Below are positions 1-8,011 of a stretch of DNA of 64,000 bases, in pieces; the first letter of the stretch is position 1; each line of letters starts with the position of its first letter. The stretch lies in assembly GCA_050953005.1 (NCBI GenBank), contig JBMNLV010000005.1, positions 124,001-188,000 of the forward strand, given 5' to 3'. A program made the translations under genes and the position numbers. The notes beneath the pieces are model-generated. The model worked only from the letters and a program-made list of their open reading frames with translations, did not search any database and had not been told where the DNA came from. Source of the DNA: UBA6115 sp050953005 (GTDB lineage: Bacteria > Bacillota > Clostridia > Christensenellales > Aristaeellaceae).

Positions 1-300
1 CGCGTTCCGATAATCTTCCAAATCATCCTCATCGTCGATGAAAGACAAGGGTTTAAAGCGCTCATCCAAATCGCAGTACCCATAGGGTTTTCCCCTGGCG
101 TCAAAGCGGGAGAAAACCGTATGTAAAATTGCCAGAACAACACGCAGAATCGCAAAGTCTTGCGTGGCAGTATCGCCTGCGATGCGTTTGCAGAGATGCG
201 CGTTTTCAAACAATGATGTTAAGGACACCTCTTGGGTTTGTCCCGCCTCATCCACAACAACCGATATCCAGCGTTCATCAATCAGGTTAAACCGGCCCAT
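1..300 (-). CDS. casA: Cse1/CasA (Cas8e), large subunit of type I-E Cascade, N-terminal part
   Basis: The first 100 codons are present and the gene runs off the left edge still in frame. The protein begins MGRFNLIDERWISV and continues with SLTSLFENAH and RIAGDTATQDFAILR, the typical N-terminus of Cse1, which recognises the PAM and recruits Cas3 in the type I-E Cascade. The ATG at 298-300 is preceded by GAGGA. It overlaps the last 14 bases of cas3, so the two genes are translationally coupled. The order cas3 then cse1 is the standard start of a type I-E operon; cse2, cas7, cas5, cas6e, cas1, cas2 and the array would be expected beyond the left edge. Identity is secure; the length is unknown. 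Confidence 0.9.
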   Translation of the reverse strand, partial: MGRFNLIDERWISVVVDEAGQTQEVSLTSLFENAHLCKRIAGDTATQDFAILRVVLAILHTVFSRFDARGKPYGYCDLDERFKPLSFIDDEDDLEDYRNA

Positions 301-3058
301 TTTTTTCCTCCTCATATATCAGGCCCAAGCTCTTGTCATATCTCAGTATATATCCGTTCAATAAGAAATAATAGTCTTGATCAAAAAGAATACCAAGCGT
401 CCCTTTCAGCCAATTCTGTGATTGCCAATCCCTCAGGCGGTCAAGGTTAAACCTTTCCAGTTCCCGGATGGTGTGGTCAATCCGGTAAGGGGCGCTTAAT
501 ACACCGGGAAGCCTTAACGTCTGTTGGGCGATCGCTTTGGCAACCGCGTTGTCATCGATCCGTTTTGACAGGTCTTCACCGCCTCCAATGAAACCATAAC
601 CATCTCCTGTTTTTTGAAGCGCAATGACTTCAATGGTTTCCCGCGTGTCACGCACTTGCGCGTAGGCCATTTCCTCGCTTTCGTTCGGGTGGTTGTTTTT
701 TAGCCAGCCGACAAGGGAAGCGCCGCTGCTCTTTCTTGGCGGTTTGTCGATGCGATAGGTTTGGGCTTTAAGCGATTGATTATTAAGTAATGTGTCGTGT
801 TCTGTTTTCATTTCTTTATAGCGAGATTGAAGTTCGATAGAAAAAGCTGGGTCTTCTTGTCCATAGACTTTTTGAACCAAAGGAGAAATGTCTTGGGGAA
901 TGGAGAGGATGTCGGGCAAAAGCGCCTGCGTTCGCGCAAGCAGATATCCGCCGTAAACGGCTAAAGAGCCGGATTCAAATTCCAGAAAAGGATGGGTTCC
1001 TAAAACATAAAGTACAGGCGATTCGTGCTGTTTGGGGCGCTTGATATCGTGCCTGTGCAGCCTTCCGATACGCTGAATCAGCAAATCAATGGGGGCCAGG
1101 TCAGAGATCAACACGTCAAAGTCAATGTCAAGCGATTGTTCGATCACTTGGGTGCCGATGATGATTTTTTGATAGGGGCGATTCGCGCCCTTGCCAATCG
1201 TTTGAATAAGCCGGGCTTCTTTTTCAATCCGGTCGGTTGCGATAAAGGAAGAATGCAGGAGCACAACGTTTTCAGCGCCGAATCGCTCGGAACATAATCT
1301 GGCAAACGTCTGCGCGCGCTTCACCGTATTGACAATGATGCCAACGACACCGCCTTCGCTCAACAAATCCGCTACAAGCGGGAAGATGTCCTCATTTTCG
1401 TAGCGAATGATTTGAACCGCCTTGTTCTCAATAGGCGCAAAGGCATTTACCTGTTGGATCGCCTTGCCGTCCGTGTAGGTGATGAGGGGATAGGCATCTG
1501 TTTTGAAATCCTCTTGCGGCAGAATCCAGTTTTTCTTTTCATAGCCCGCGCCGCGCAGGTACTGCTCAACCAATTCCATCCGGCGGTCCGCGGGCAGTGT
1601 TGCGGACAGAATAACAACAGGTACTCCGTAAGCGCCCATCCACCGTACAGCCTGGTATAAATATTGAGACATATAGGCATCATAGGCGTGTACCTCATCG
1701 ATCACAACAACTTTTTTGCTCAAACCCAAGTGCCTTAAAGCGAGGTGCTTTTGTTTAAGGGCCGCCATTAAAAACTGATCGACCGTTCCCACAACAAAAT
1801 CATCAAGCGATGCGGTTTTTCGTCCGGAGAACCATTCGTTTACGGTGACGCTGCCGTTAGCTTCACCGTCTATGTTGACGTTTTTCGCAGAACTTCTCTT
1901 TATGAGGTTATTAAAATCCGGATTGAGCGCGGCTTTTCCGTGCAAAAGACGCAAGCCCAGCTTGTCCTGATAGCCCGCTCCGACGCTTTCCAGCCAGGCT
2001 TTGATCCTTGGGAACATCCCATTGGAGGTCGCTTGCGTGGGAAGGCCGAAAAACAACCCGCTTCTCCCCGTTTTTTGCGCCAACTGCTCCACAGCAACAA
2101 GGGCTGCTTCCGTTTTGCCAAGGCCCATCGGCGCTTCGAGGATAAAAATGCCGGGGTCATCAGTGTTTTCGATCACTTCTGCAAAAACACTCTGCACATT
2201 GCGCGGCGTAAAACTAAAACGCCTCTCGTAAAGCGCATGAGGATCATTTCGCTTGGCTTCCCATGGATAAGAAGCATCCTTTAACCACTGACTAAATCCG
2301 TGCTCAATGCGAGCCTGCTGATCGTCAACCGCCGTCTTTTGGAGAGACACGAGGGGAAAATACTTTTCATTGCTGGCGATCCAGTCCGCCATAATCACCA
2401 GCCCGGATAAGAGCACCTGCCCCGGCTGTTGAATGGAAGGCAAACTCTTTGCGCTTTCGAACCCGCTGATTTCAAGCGCTCTGTCGAAAATATTCCTCTG
2501 CTCATCTTTCCATTTTTGATGTACAGCATAAAATAAATCTTCTGTTTGGTAATAATTGCTGCTGTACGACCTTTGGTTTTGAATCATGTTATTGTCATCG
2601 ACAGGTTTGCCGTGGTGCGCACCAACAATGGAAGCAAGATCCTCTTTTACACCGTATTCTGACAGCAAATACTGTCCTGCCAGAGCGTGGGGTGATTTTT
2701 CCGGATTAGCAAAACTAGTCGAGCGAAGACCGGCGAACCCTTCCCCCTCCAGCATTTCCAGAAGCATACAGTCCAAATCCAGCGAGTTGGAAAATCCGGA
2801 TTTTACTTGAAATGCCGGCGTTGCTTTGCCGATATCATGAACTGCGCCCAGGAACCCAACCAGACTGGCAGCAACATGTTCATCAGGCAGACTCAAAGAA
2901 GTAATGATGTGCCGGCGCTGTCCTTCACTTAACCAATGCATCCAAAGTAAACGCGCAATTTGACAAGTATCTTCCAGATGCTGGGCTAATGAAAGCCATT
3001 CAAACTTCCCTATTTTATCCTGTTTCTTAGCCCAAAAGGCGGGATTTATGGTTATCAT
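287..3058 (-). CDS. cas3: CRISPR-associated helicase/nuclease Cas3, type I-E
   Basis: 923 residues. This is the effector nuclease-helicase that degrades DNA after Cascade recognition. N-terminal HD nuclease: H27, H74-D75 (GAVHDIGKATPAFQ), H124, H148-H149 (GAHHGKP) and D225 (MADWIASNE). Superfamily 2 helicase: Walker A GLGKT at about 312-316, DEVH at about 454-457, SAT at about 485-487, and a motif VI QRIGRLHRH toward the C-terminus. All catalytic motifs look intact. The open frame extends 35 codons further upstream, but the upstream TTG codon at 3163 is itself the -35 box of a good promoter. I therefore choose the ATG at 3058, which has GGAGAG about 9 bases upstream and starts MITINPAFWAKKQDK, a normal Cas3 N-terminus. 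First gene of the cas operon, overlapping casA by 14 bases. Confidence 0.95.
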   Translation of the reverse strand: MITINPAFWAKKQDKIGKFEWLSLAQHLEDTCQIARLLWMHWLSEGQRRHIITSLSLPDEHVAASLVGFLGAVHDIGKATPAFQVKSGFSNSLDLDCMLLEMLEGEGFAGLRSTSFANPEKSPHALAGQYLLSEYGVKEDLASIVGAHHGKPVDDNNMIQNQRSYSSNYYQTEDLFYAVHQKWKDEQRNIFDRALEISGFESAKSLPSIQQPGQVLLSGLVIMADWIASNEKYFPLVSLQKTAVDDQQARIEHGFSQWLKDASYPWEAKRNDPHALYERRFSFTPRNVQSVFAEVIENTDDPGIFILEAPMGLGKTEAALVAVEQLAQKTGRSGLFFGLPTQATSNGMFPRIKAWLESVGAGYQDKLGLRLLHGKAALNPDFNNLIKRSSAKNVNIDGEANGSVTVNEWFSGRKTASLDDFVVGTVDQFLMAALKQKHLALRHLGLSKKVVVIDEVHAYDAYMSQYLYQAVRWMGAYGVPVVILSATLPADRRMELVEQYLRGAGYEKKNWILPQEDFKTDAYPLITYTDGKAIQQVNAFAPIENKAVQIIRYENEDIFPLVADLLSEGGVVGIIVNTVKRAQTFARLCSERFGAENVVLLHSSFIATDRIEKEARLIQTIGKGANRPYQKIIIGTQVIEQSLDIDFDVLISDLAPIDLLIQRIGRLHRHDIKRPKQHESPVLYVLGTHPFLEFESGSLAVYGGYLLARTQALLPDILSIPQDISPLVQKVYGQEDPAFSIELQSRYKEMKTEHDTLLNNQSLKAQTYRIDKPPRKSSGASLVGWLKNNHPNESEEMAYAQVRDTRETIEVIALQKTGDGYGFIGGGEDLSKRIDDNAVAKAIAQQTLRLPGVLSAPYRIDHTIRELERFNLDRLRDWQSQNWLKGTLGILFDQDYYFLLNGYILRYDKSLGLIYEEEKNGPV

Positions 3059-3134
3059 ATACGATGCTCTCCGGAAATAAAGTTGAACGGAAATATTATC
3101 TGCAGCCAAGATCTTCACAAGTTTCAATACGCTT

Positions 3135-3163
3135 ATTATAAATAATTCTGATTGCATGTGCAA
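3135..3163 (-). promoter_or_regulatory. Promoter of the cas3-casA operon
   Basis: On the minus strand TTGCAC (3163-3158), a 17-base spacer and a perfect TATAAT (3140-3135). The start of transcription would lie near 3128, giving a leader of about 70 bases before the cas3 ATG at 3058. This decides the cas3 start. Confidence 0.75.
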
Positions 3164-3551
3164 ATCCGGTATTGAATAGTCCTCTTGGGATTCTGTGAAG
3201 AAGAAATGAATGTGACTACTGCCTGTTACCTTGGTAATTCAATCTAAAACCTTGCCCGGTCAGGTATCCAGGCAGCGGGAATGATTCGTAGTTGTGAGTT
3301 GTATTTTACTGGCTTCTCCCATGCTTGTTAACGCAATCGTGCAGGAGATTTCCGCTCTTTCTTCATTTGCTCGCACACCCCATTCAAATAAGCTGAGCTT
3401 GGATTAAAGATATCTATGATCCGGAGTAGCAAGCTTTCTAAATTCATAGCGTTTTTGTTGACAAGGCAAATCCCCACTCCTATAAAACGCATGCTCAATT
3501 CGCAGCAGGGGGCAAAGTTAGGGGCAAAACGCTGAATATACAAGGATGCAT
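3164..3551. other. Intergenic region between tRNA-Val and the cas promoter
   Basis: About 390 bases with no convincing gene. A minus-strand frame of 71 codons (3328-3543) has no ribosome binding site and no recognisable motif. There are no regularly spaced repeats, so no CRISPR array lies on this side of cas3. It could hold remnants of an older insertion downstream of the tRNA, but nothing identifiable remains. Confidence 0.5.
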
Positions 3552-3586
3552 AAAAAGACCCTCGATTTCTTCAATGAAATCAAGGG
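3552..3586 (-). terminator. Rho-independent terminator of tRNA-Val
   Basis: Eleven-base-pair stem (CCCTCGATTTC at 3559-3569 with GAAATCAAGGG at 3576-3586, one G-T pair) with a six-base loop. On the minus strand it is followed by a run of five T (3556-3552). It begins just 7 bases beyond the tRNA CCA end. Confidence 0.85.
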
Positions 3587-3592
3587 TTTTTG

Positions 3593-3669
3593 TGGTGGGA
3601 TTAATTGGGCTCGAACCAACGACCTCCACGATGTCAACGTGGCGCTCTAGCCAACTGAGCTATAATCCC
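3593..3669 (-). tRNA. tRNA-Val, anticodon GAC
   Basis: A 77-base cloverleaf with encoded CCA. The acceptor arm begins GGGATTA and ends TAATCCC-A-CCA; the D arm is AGCTCAGTTGG; the anticodon stem is CCACG/CGTGG with loop TTGACAT (anticodon GAC, reading GUC and GUU valine codons); the T loop is GTTCGAGC. All conserved positions look intact. Confidence 0.96.
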
Positions 3670-3684
3670 GTGAGCGCAGTTGGA

Positions 3685-3713
3685 AGTTTAGCATATCCGT
3701 GCATGGAATGCAA
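3685..3713 (-). promoter_or_regulatory. Promoter of tRNA-Val
   Basis: Minus strand TTGCAT (3713-3708), 17-base spacer, TAAACT (3690-3685). The -10 box ends 15 bases before the mature tRNA 5' end. Confidence 0.6.
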
Positions 3714-3867
3714 GCATTGTGACCTTGGCAGATCATGGTCATGCGACCCGGCAGATCATGTTGCGTTTTGAGCGATTACCCGCTCACAGTGGTCCCGGAA
3801 CATATAGAATGATCCAGTCAAACAAGTCCTGAAACCCGCCATAGCAGGATAGCTATCGCCGGCCTTG

Positions 3868-5013
3868 TCATTTGCCTATACAGGCCAGATACTTGCCGAC
3901 CGAGCTGCCAAGCTTGAGGTCATACCCGCACCGGCTCAGGGACAGTTCGATAGCGCTGAGCAGCTGCACCATGTCATTGGGGGTGATGTTGCCCATGTGC
4001 CCTATGCGGAACGCCTTCCCGGCATAGGCGCCCAGGGCGCCGGCTACAATAACGCCCTGATCGATCATATGGGCGCGGAAAGCTGCGTCGTCAACCTTCT
4101 CGGGATAGAGGACATTGCTCAAGGTGTTGGCCTGGCAGCCGGGCTTGGCAAGGACGCGCAAACCGATTTCCGCCAGGGCGGCACGGACAGCCTTTGCGTT
4201 TCTGACATGCCGTTCATAACGCGCCTGCAAGCCTTCCTCTTTGATGATCTCTGTCGCGCGCTTCATGGCCCAGACCAGATTGACGGCCGGCGTGGCGAAA
4301 TATTTGGCGGGCTGGTCCATAACGGGGATCCATTTTTCAAAGTCCACATAATACTCGGGAATCAGGCCAAGCGTCTTTCGCCGTGCCAGCGCTTTTTGGC
4401 TGGCCCACAGCACCACCATGCCCGGGCAGACGCCGAAGGCTTTTTGCGAGCCGGTGAACAGGATATCAATACCCATCCCGTCCACATCAACAAACTCCGC
4501 CCCGGTTGCCGCAACACCGTCAACGATATAGATGATATCCGGGTGTTTTTTCATCATATGGCCAATGGCGGCTATGTCCGCCAATACACCTGTTGAGGTA
4601 TCGACATGGCTCACTATGACAGCGGAAAAACCGCCTTGCGCCAGCGCAGCATCGATCTGCTCCGTGGTCACGGCACTTCCCCAGGGCGCGCTGAGCACAG
4701 TGGTCAAAAGCCCTTTGCGCTCGCAGATCTCAATAAAACGGTCGCCGAAATAGCCATTGCTGACAACCAGCACCTTGTCGCCCCGCTTTGTTGTGTTGGC
4801 GACCGCCATTTCCATGGCCAGGGTGCCTGTCCCGGCGATGGGAAAGGTTTTTCCGGAGCAATTGAACAGGTCCGCCAGGCTGTCAATCAATTCCTTGTAG
4901 TCAGCGACAAAGCGCGGATCGCCAAAGGCCTGCATGTCCCGCGCCATCTCCGTCTGAATGGACCGCACCATCGGGGTCGGGCCGGGGATCATCACCAATA
5001 CATTCTTTTCCAT
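3868..5013 (-). CDS. Class V aminotransferase, alanine/serine-glyoxylate type
   Basis: 381 residues, PLP-dependent fold type I. It opens with the family signature IPGPTPM, has the glycine-rich PLP phosphate region AGTGTLAMEMA, an aspartate in the core motif IYIVDGVAATGA, and the Schiff-base lysine in GSQKAFGVCPG. Family members transfer amino groups between alanine, serine or ureidoglycine and glyoxylate or pyruvate. I choose the ATG at 5013 (AGGAG about 7 bases upstream) over an 11-codon longer form. It lies 200 bases downstream of a glyoxylate-carboligase-like gene, which supports a role in glyoxylate/hydroxypyruvate metabolism. The exact donor and acceptor cannot be read from the sequence; 2-aminoethylphosphonate transaminase is a less likely alternative. 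Confidence 0.8.
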   Translation of the reverse strand: MEKNVLVMIPGPTPMVRSIQTEMARDMQAFGDPRFVADYKELIDSLADLFNCSGKTFPIAGTGTLAMEMAVANTTKRGDKVLVVSNGYFGDRFIEICERKGLLTTVLSAPWGSAVTTEQIDAALAQGGFSAVIVSHVDTSTGVLADIAAIGHMMKKHPDIIYIVDGVAATGAEFVDVDGMGIDILFTGSQKAFGVCPGMVVLWASQKALARRKTLGLIPEYYVDFEKWIPVMDQPAKYFATPAVNLVWAMKRATEIIKEEGLQARYERHVRNAKAVRAALAEIGLRVLAKPGCQANTLSNVLYPEKVDDAAFRAHMIDQGVIVAGALGAYAGKAFRIGHMGNITPNDMVQLLSAIELSLSRCGYDLKLGSSVGKYLACIGK

Positions 5014-5150
5014 CTGATACTCCTCTCGTCCTTCAGTAAATGGCATAAAATGTCAAACTTCCACCTCCAGATGCCTGTGATGGTAGGGTATGGATACTCG
5101 CACAGGATCTCCTTTCATGCGCTTCTTATCCAAGTGCCGCAAACTCCCCC

Positions 5151-5184
5151 TTCCTTGCCGGGGTACACATGATCCGGCAAGGAA
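5151..5184. other. Intercistronic hairpin
   Basis: Perfect 11-bp inverted repeat (TTCCTTGCCGG at 5151-5161, CCGGCAAGGAA at 5174-5184) with a 12-base loop in the 199-base gap between the carboligase-like gene and the aminotransferase. No T-run follows on the minus strand, so it is more likely an RNA processing or stability element, or a leaky terminator, than a full terminator. Confidence 0.5.
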
Positions 5185-5212
5185 AATCCCTGGGCACCGC
5201 GCCCGGATTTCA

Positions 5213-6895
5213 TCATGCCTGACCCGGCGCCCAGCATTTGACGCTTGCAATGTCCGCGCCCATATCGCAAAGCTGATCGGACTTGCAAATGACATCAATC
5301 ACATAAGTCTGCCCGGCATCGCGGGCCCTTTGCAAGGCTTCACGCAGCTCCTGATGGGTGGTCACCCTTTCCGCCCTGCAGCCAAAGCCCTTGGCTACCT
5401 GAACATAATCGACCCGGCCGTCGCTATTATAAGGCATATCGATCTCATGTTCAAAACCGTAAGCGCCCTTTTGGTTTTGGCGAATCAATCCAAGGTTTGA
5501 GTTGTTCAGGATGATGACGATAATGGGCTTTTGGCTGACGGAAGCGACGGCGATCTCCTCCCCCATGAAGGTGAAACCGAAATCGCCCAGGACGGTCACG
5601 CTTGTGCGCCCGGGGCAGGCCACCTTGGCGCCGAACGCGCCGGGGATCTCATAGCCCAGGGTGCCGGCGCCGCCGGAAGGCAGAAATCTCCTCGGCTTGT
5701 TGATGTCCTGCAGCTGTCCGGCCCAGATTTGCGTATTGCCGCAGCCCACCGTGAACATGGTGTCATCATCAAACGCGCGGTTGATTTCATGGAACAGCCG
5801 GTGAGGCATGATGGGGCAGGTATCGTAATCGGTCTTGCGGGCAAGGCGCTCACGCTTGTGCTGAAGCTCCTGGACGCGCTCCTGCGGGAAAGGCGGCAGC
5901 GCGCTTTCGCGCACGGCCTCGCTCAAAGCCGCAACAGCTTTGCCCGCGTCTGAAACGATGCCCAAATCAGGCTGGAAAACCTTGCCGATCTGAGCGGGTT
6001 CAATATCAATGTGGATAAATTTGCGGCCTTTGCGATAAACGCTGAGGTTCCCGGTATGCCGGTCGGTAAACCTGCAGCCGATCCCAAGGACCAGATCGCT
6101 TTCCAGCAAAACAGCGTTCCCGATGGGCTGGCCGACCTGAATGCCCGCATGCCCGGCATTCAGCGGGTGACGCACCGGAATCCCGCCCTTGGCCATGAAA
6201 GTTGTGATCACCGGGATATTCAGCGCCTCCGCAAAGGCAAGCACCTCCTTCTCACAGCGGCTGAGAATCACGCCGCCCCCCATGATGATCACCGGCGACT
6301 TGGCGGAAGCCAGCATCTTCACCGCTTCCCGCACTGCCTTGGGATCGGGCCCCGGTACGGTCACCGGCAAGGGCCGGTATTCGTCAATGTTGAAATCGAT
6401 CTCCGCCTGTTGAATATCCAGCGGGATGTCAATCAGCACCGGTCCAGGACGCCCGGAGCGCATCAGGTAAAACGCTTCACGGAAAACCTCGGGGGTCTGC
6501 TCGGGATCCAACAGGCAGCTTGCCTTTTTGCAGACCGTTTTGGCAATCTCGGCAATGTTCACGCATTGGAAGGGATCCGTGCCCAGTTGCGTGCTGTTGG
6601 CCTGTCCGGTAATCGCCAGGAAAGGAATGGAATCAATATGCGCGGTATACAAGCCGGTAACAAAGTTGGTCGCCGCGGGGCCCGATGTGCAAATTGCCAG
6701 CGCCAGGCGGTGGCTTGCCCTGAAATAGGCATCCGCCGCATGCGTGCAGGCCTCCTCGTGGCGCATCAGATAGTGATTGATCCCCGATCCTTTCATATAC
6801 TGATAGACCGGGTTGATGCCGGCGCCGGGGATCCCGAAGGCATCCCTGATACCTTCTTTTTTAAGAATCTCGATAATAACCTGGGCAACTTTCAT
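5213..6895 (-). CDS. Thiamine-diphosphate enzyme, glyoxylate carboligase-like (tartronate-semialdehyde synthase)
   Basis: 560 residues with the three-domain layout of the acetolactate synthase family. Phrases typical of glyoxylate carboligase are visible: FGIPGAGINPVY, ALYTAH-like GLYTAHIDSIPFLAITGQ, MRSGRPGPVLIDIPLD, HTGNLSVY, PDLGIVSDA and NLGLIRQNQ. The ThDP/Mg motif begins GDFGFTF and ends in LNN. The reaction would be condensation of two glyoxylates to tartronate semialdehyde plus CO2. Oddly, residue 47 (RHEEAC) is the glutamate found in most ThDP enzymes, whereas E. coli Gcl has a valine (V51) there. An acetolactate synthase or another carboligase specificity is therefore possible. ATG at 6895 has AAAGGAG about 8 bases upstream. 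No tartronate-semialdehyde reductase or glycerate kinase is in the window. Confidence 0.75.
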   Translation of the reverse strand: MKVAQVIIEILKKEGIRDAFGIPGAGINPVYQYMKGSGINHYLMRHEEACTHAADAYFRASHRLALAICTSGPAATNFVTGLYTAHIDSIPFLAITGQANSTQLGTDPFQCVNIAEIAKTVCKKASCLLDPEQTPEVFREAFYLMRSGRPGPVLIDIPLDIQQAEIDFNIDEYRPLPVTVPGPDPKAVREAVKMLASAKSPVIIMGGGVILSRCEKEVLAFAEALNIPVITTFMAKGGIPVRHPLNAGHAGIQVGQPIGNAVLLESDLVLGIGCRFTDRHTGNLSVYRKGRKFIHIDIEPAQIGKVFQPDLGIVSDAGKAVAALSEAVRESALPPFPQERVQELQHKRERLARKTDYDTCPIMPHRLFHEINRAFDDDTMFTVGCGNTQIWAGQLQDINKPRRFLPSGGAGTLGYEIPGAFGAKVACPGRTSVTVLGDFGFTFMGEEIAVASVSQKPIIVIILNNSNLGLIRQNQKGAYGFEHEIDMPYNSDGRVDYVQVAKGFGCRAERVTTHQELREALQRARDAGQTYVIDVICKSDQLCDMGADIASVKCWAPGQA

Positions 6896-6942
6896 GATTT
6901 GTTCTCCTTTACGTTTACAGGGTCAATAAACTGTATCGTCCG

Positions 6943-7992
6943 TCAGTCTTCCGACATCACCAGGGGCTGGTCTTCAAACCAGACCCCATCCTTTAACAGG
7001 GCAGCCTTGAGCCGCGCATAGGGCAACTCCCGGATCTCGTCCAGCCCAGCGGCGGCGCAGAGGGCTGCCGCTGTGCCTGCCGCCTGCCCCTGGGCCATGC
7101 AGGAAACCGTGTTGCGGGTGGACATATGCGCGTGGAAATCGGATGTAATCATCATCCCGACTGCAAAGAGGTTCCTGATACCGGCAACCTGCATAGCGCG
7201 CAACGGCATGCCGAAGGTGCTGCCGCCGCGGATTTGCAGCCGGGGCGCTTCGTCATGGAAACCATAGGCGAAAACGTCATCACGGAAATGGGTTGCGTTG
7301 AGGATCTCATCAGTGGACAGGTCATAATCGCAAACAATACACCTCCCCCGGCGGATGGTAACAGATGGGCTTGTCCGGGCAATAAAGGCATTCTGGCTGT
7401 TGGGGACCAACTGCTTGAGCAAATCGAGCGCCTCAAACTGGCGCCTGCGCAGTTCATACTCTCCCTGCGCCAGCACATCACGGTTGCTGGGACAATCTTC
7501 AAGACGGTAATTGAGCTTGATAAACATGAAGTAGTTGTCATGAAGGGTCGTCGTTACAGTATGCATGCCGATCGCCCGGGCTTTCGCCGCAAGATCAGGA
7601 TCCACCTTTTCCCAGTTGCCATCCACGCGGATGACACGCTCCTGCTTCCCGCTCCGTTTTCCCAAAGCGTACTCCTTGAGCGCTCCGCTTGACTCCAGCA
7701 CCTTGTAATAGGCGTCAACATCTATCCCCGCGACACCCATGCTGTTCGCCACCGGGTGATCATTGGGATTGGCATAATCCGCTCCGGCCTGCGCGCATAC
7801 ATCCCCATAGCCTGTGGCGTCAATGAACACCCGGGCCAGCAGGGCTTCACCGCCGCCATGGGAATGCGTCAGCACCGCCTTGACCCTGCCGTTTTGCGTA
7901 TCCGCGCCAATCACCATTGTGTTCAGCAAAACATCTACGCCCGCTTCCCGCAGCATTTTCAGCGCAAGGAACTTGTAAATCTCCACATCCAC
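6943..7992 (-). pseudogene. FAD-dependent oxidoreductase, N-terminally truncated remnant
   Basis: The frame encodes about 350 residues matching the middle and C-terminal part of the FAD_oxidored family: DVEIYKFLALKMLREAGV, FIDATGYGDVCAQAGA, SVTIRRGRCIV, GMPLRAMQV and TRNTVSCMAQGQAAGTAAAL. The N-terminal Rossmann segment with GxGxxG, which should precede it by roughly 100-120 residues, is absent. The frame opens at a GTG at 7992 without a ribosome binding site and is closed by stop codons within about 15 bases upstream. At exactly this point base composition falls sharply. It sits 47 bases before the carboligase-like gene. Best explained as a gene cut by recombination with the AT-rich cassette; an assembly chimera is the alternative. 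Confidence 0.8.
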
Positions 7993-8011
7993 GCATAAAA
8001 ATAGTTATTAA

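Noticed and set aside
3058..3163. Longer cas3 with 35 extra N-terminal residues
   Set aside because: The extension starts at a TTG that is the -35 box, and the TATAAT lies inside it.
3328..3543. 71-codon minus-strand frame between tRNA-Val and cas3
   Set aside because: No ribosome binding site, no recognisable motif and AT-rich chance composition. An integrase remnant was considered because of the tRNA, but no catalytic motif is visible.
1..3600. CRISPR array near cas3
   Set aside because: No regularly spaced repeats on either strand. In type I-E loci the array usually lies beyond cas2, which would be outside the left edge.
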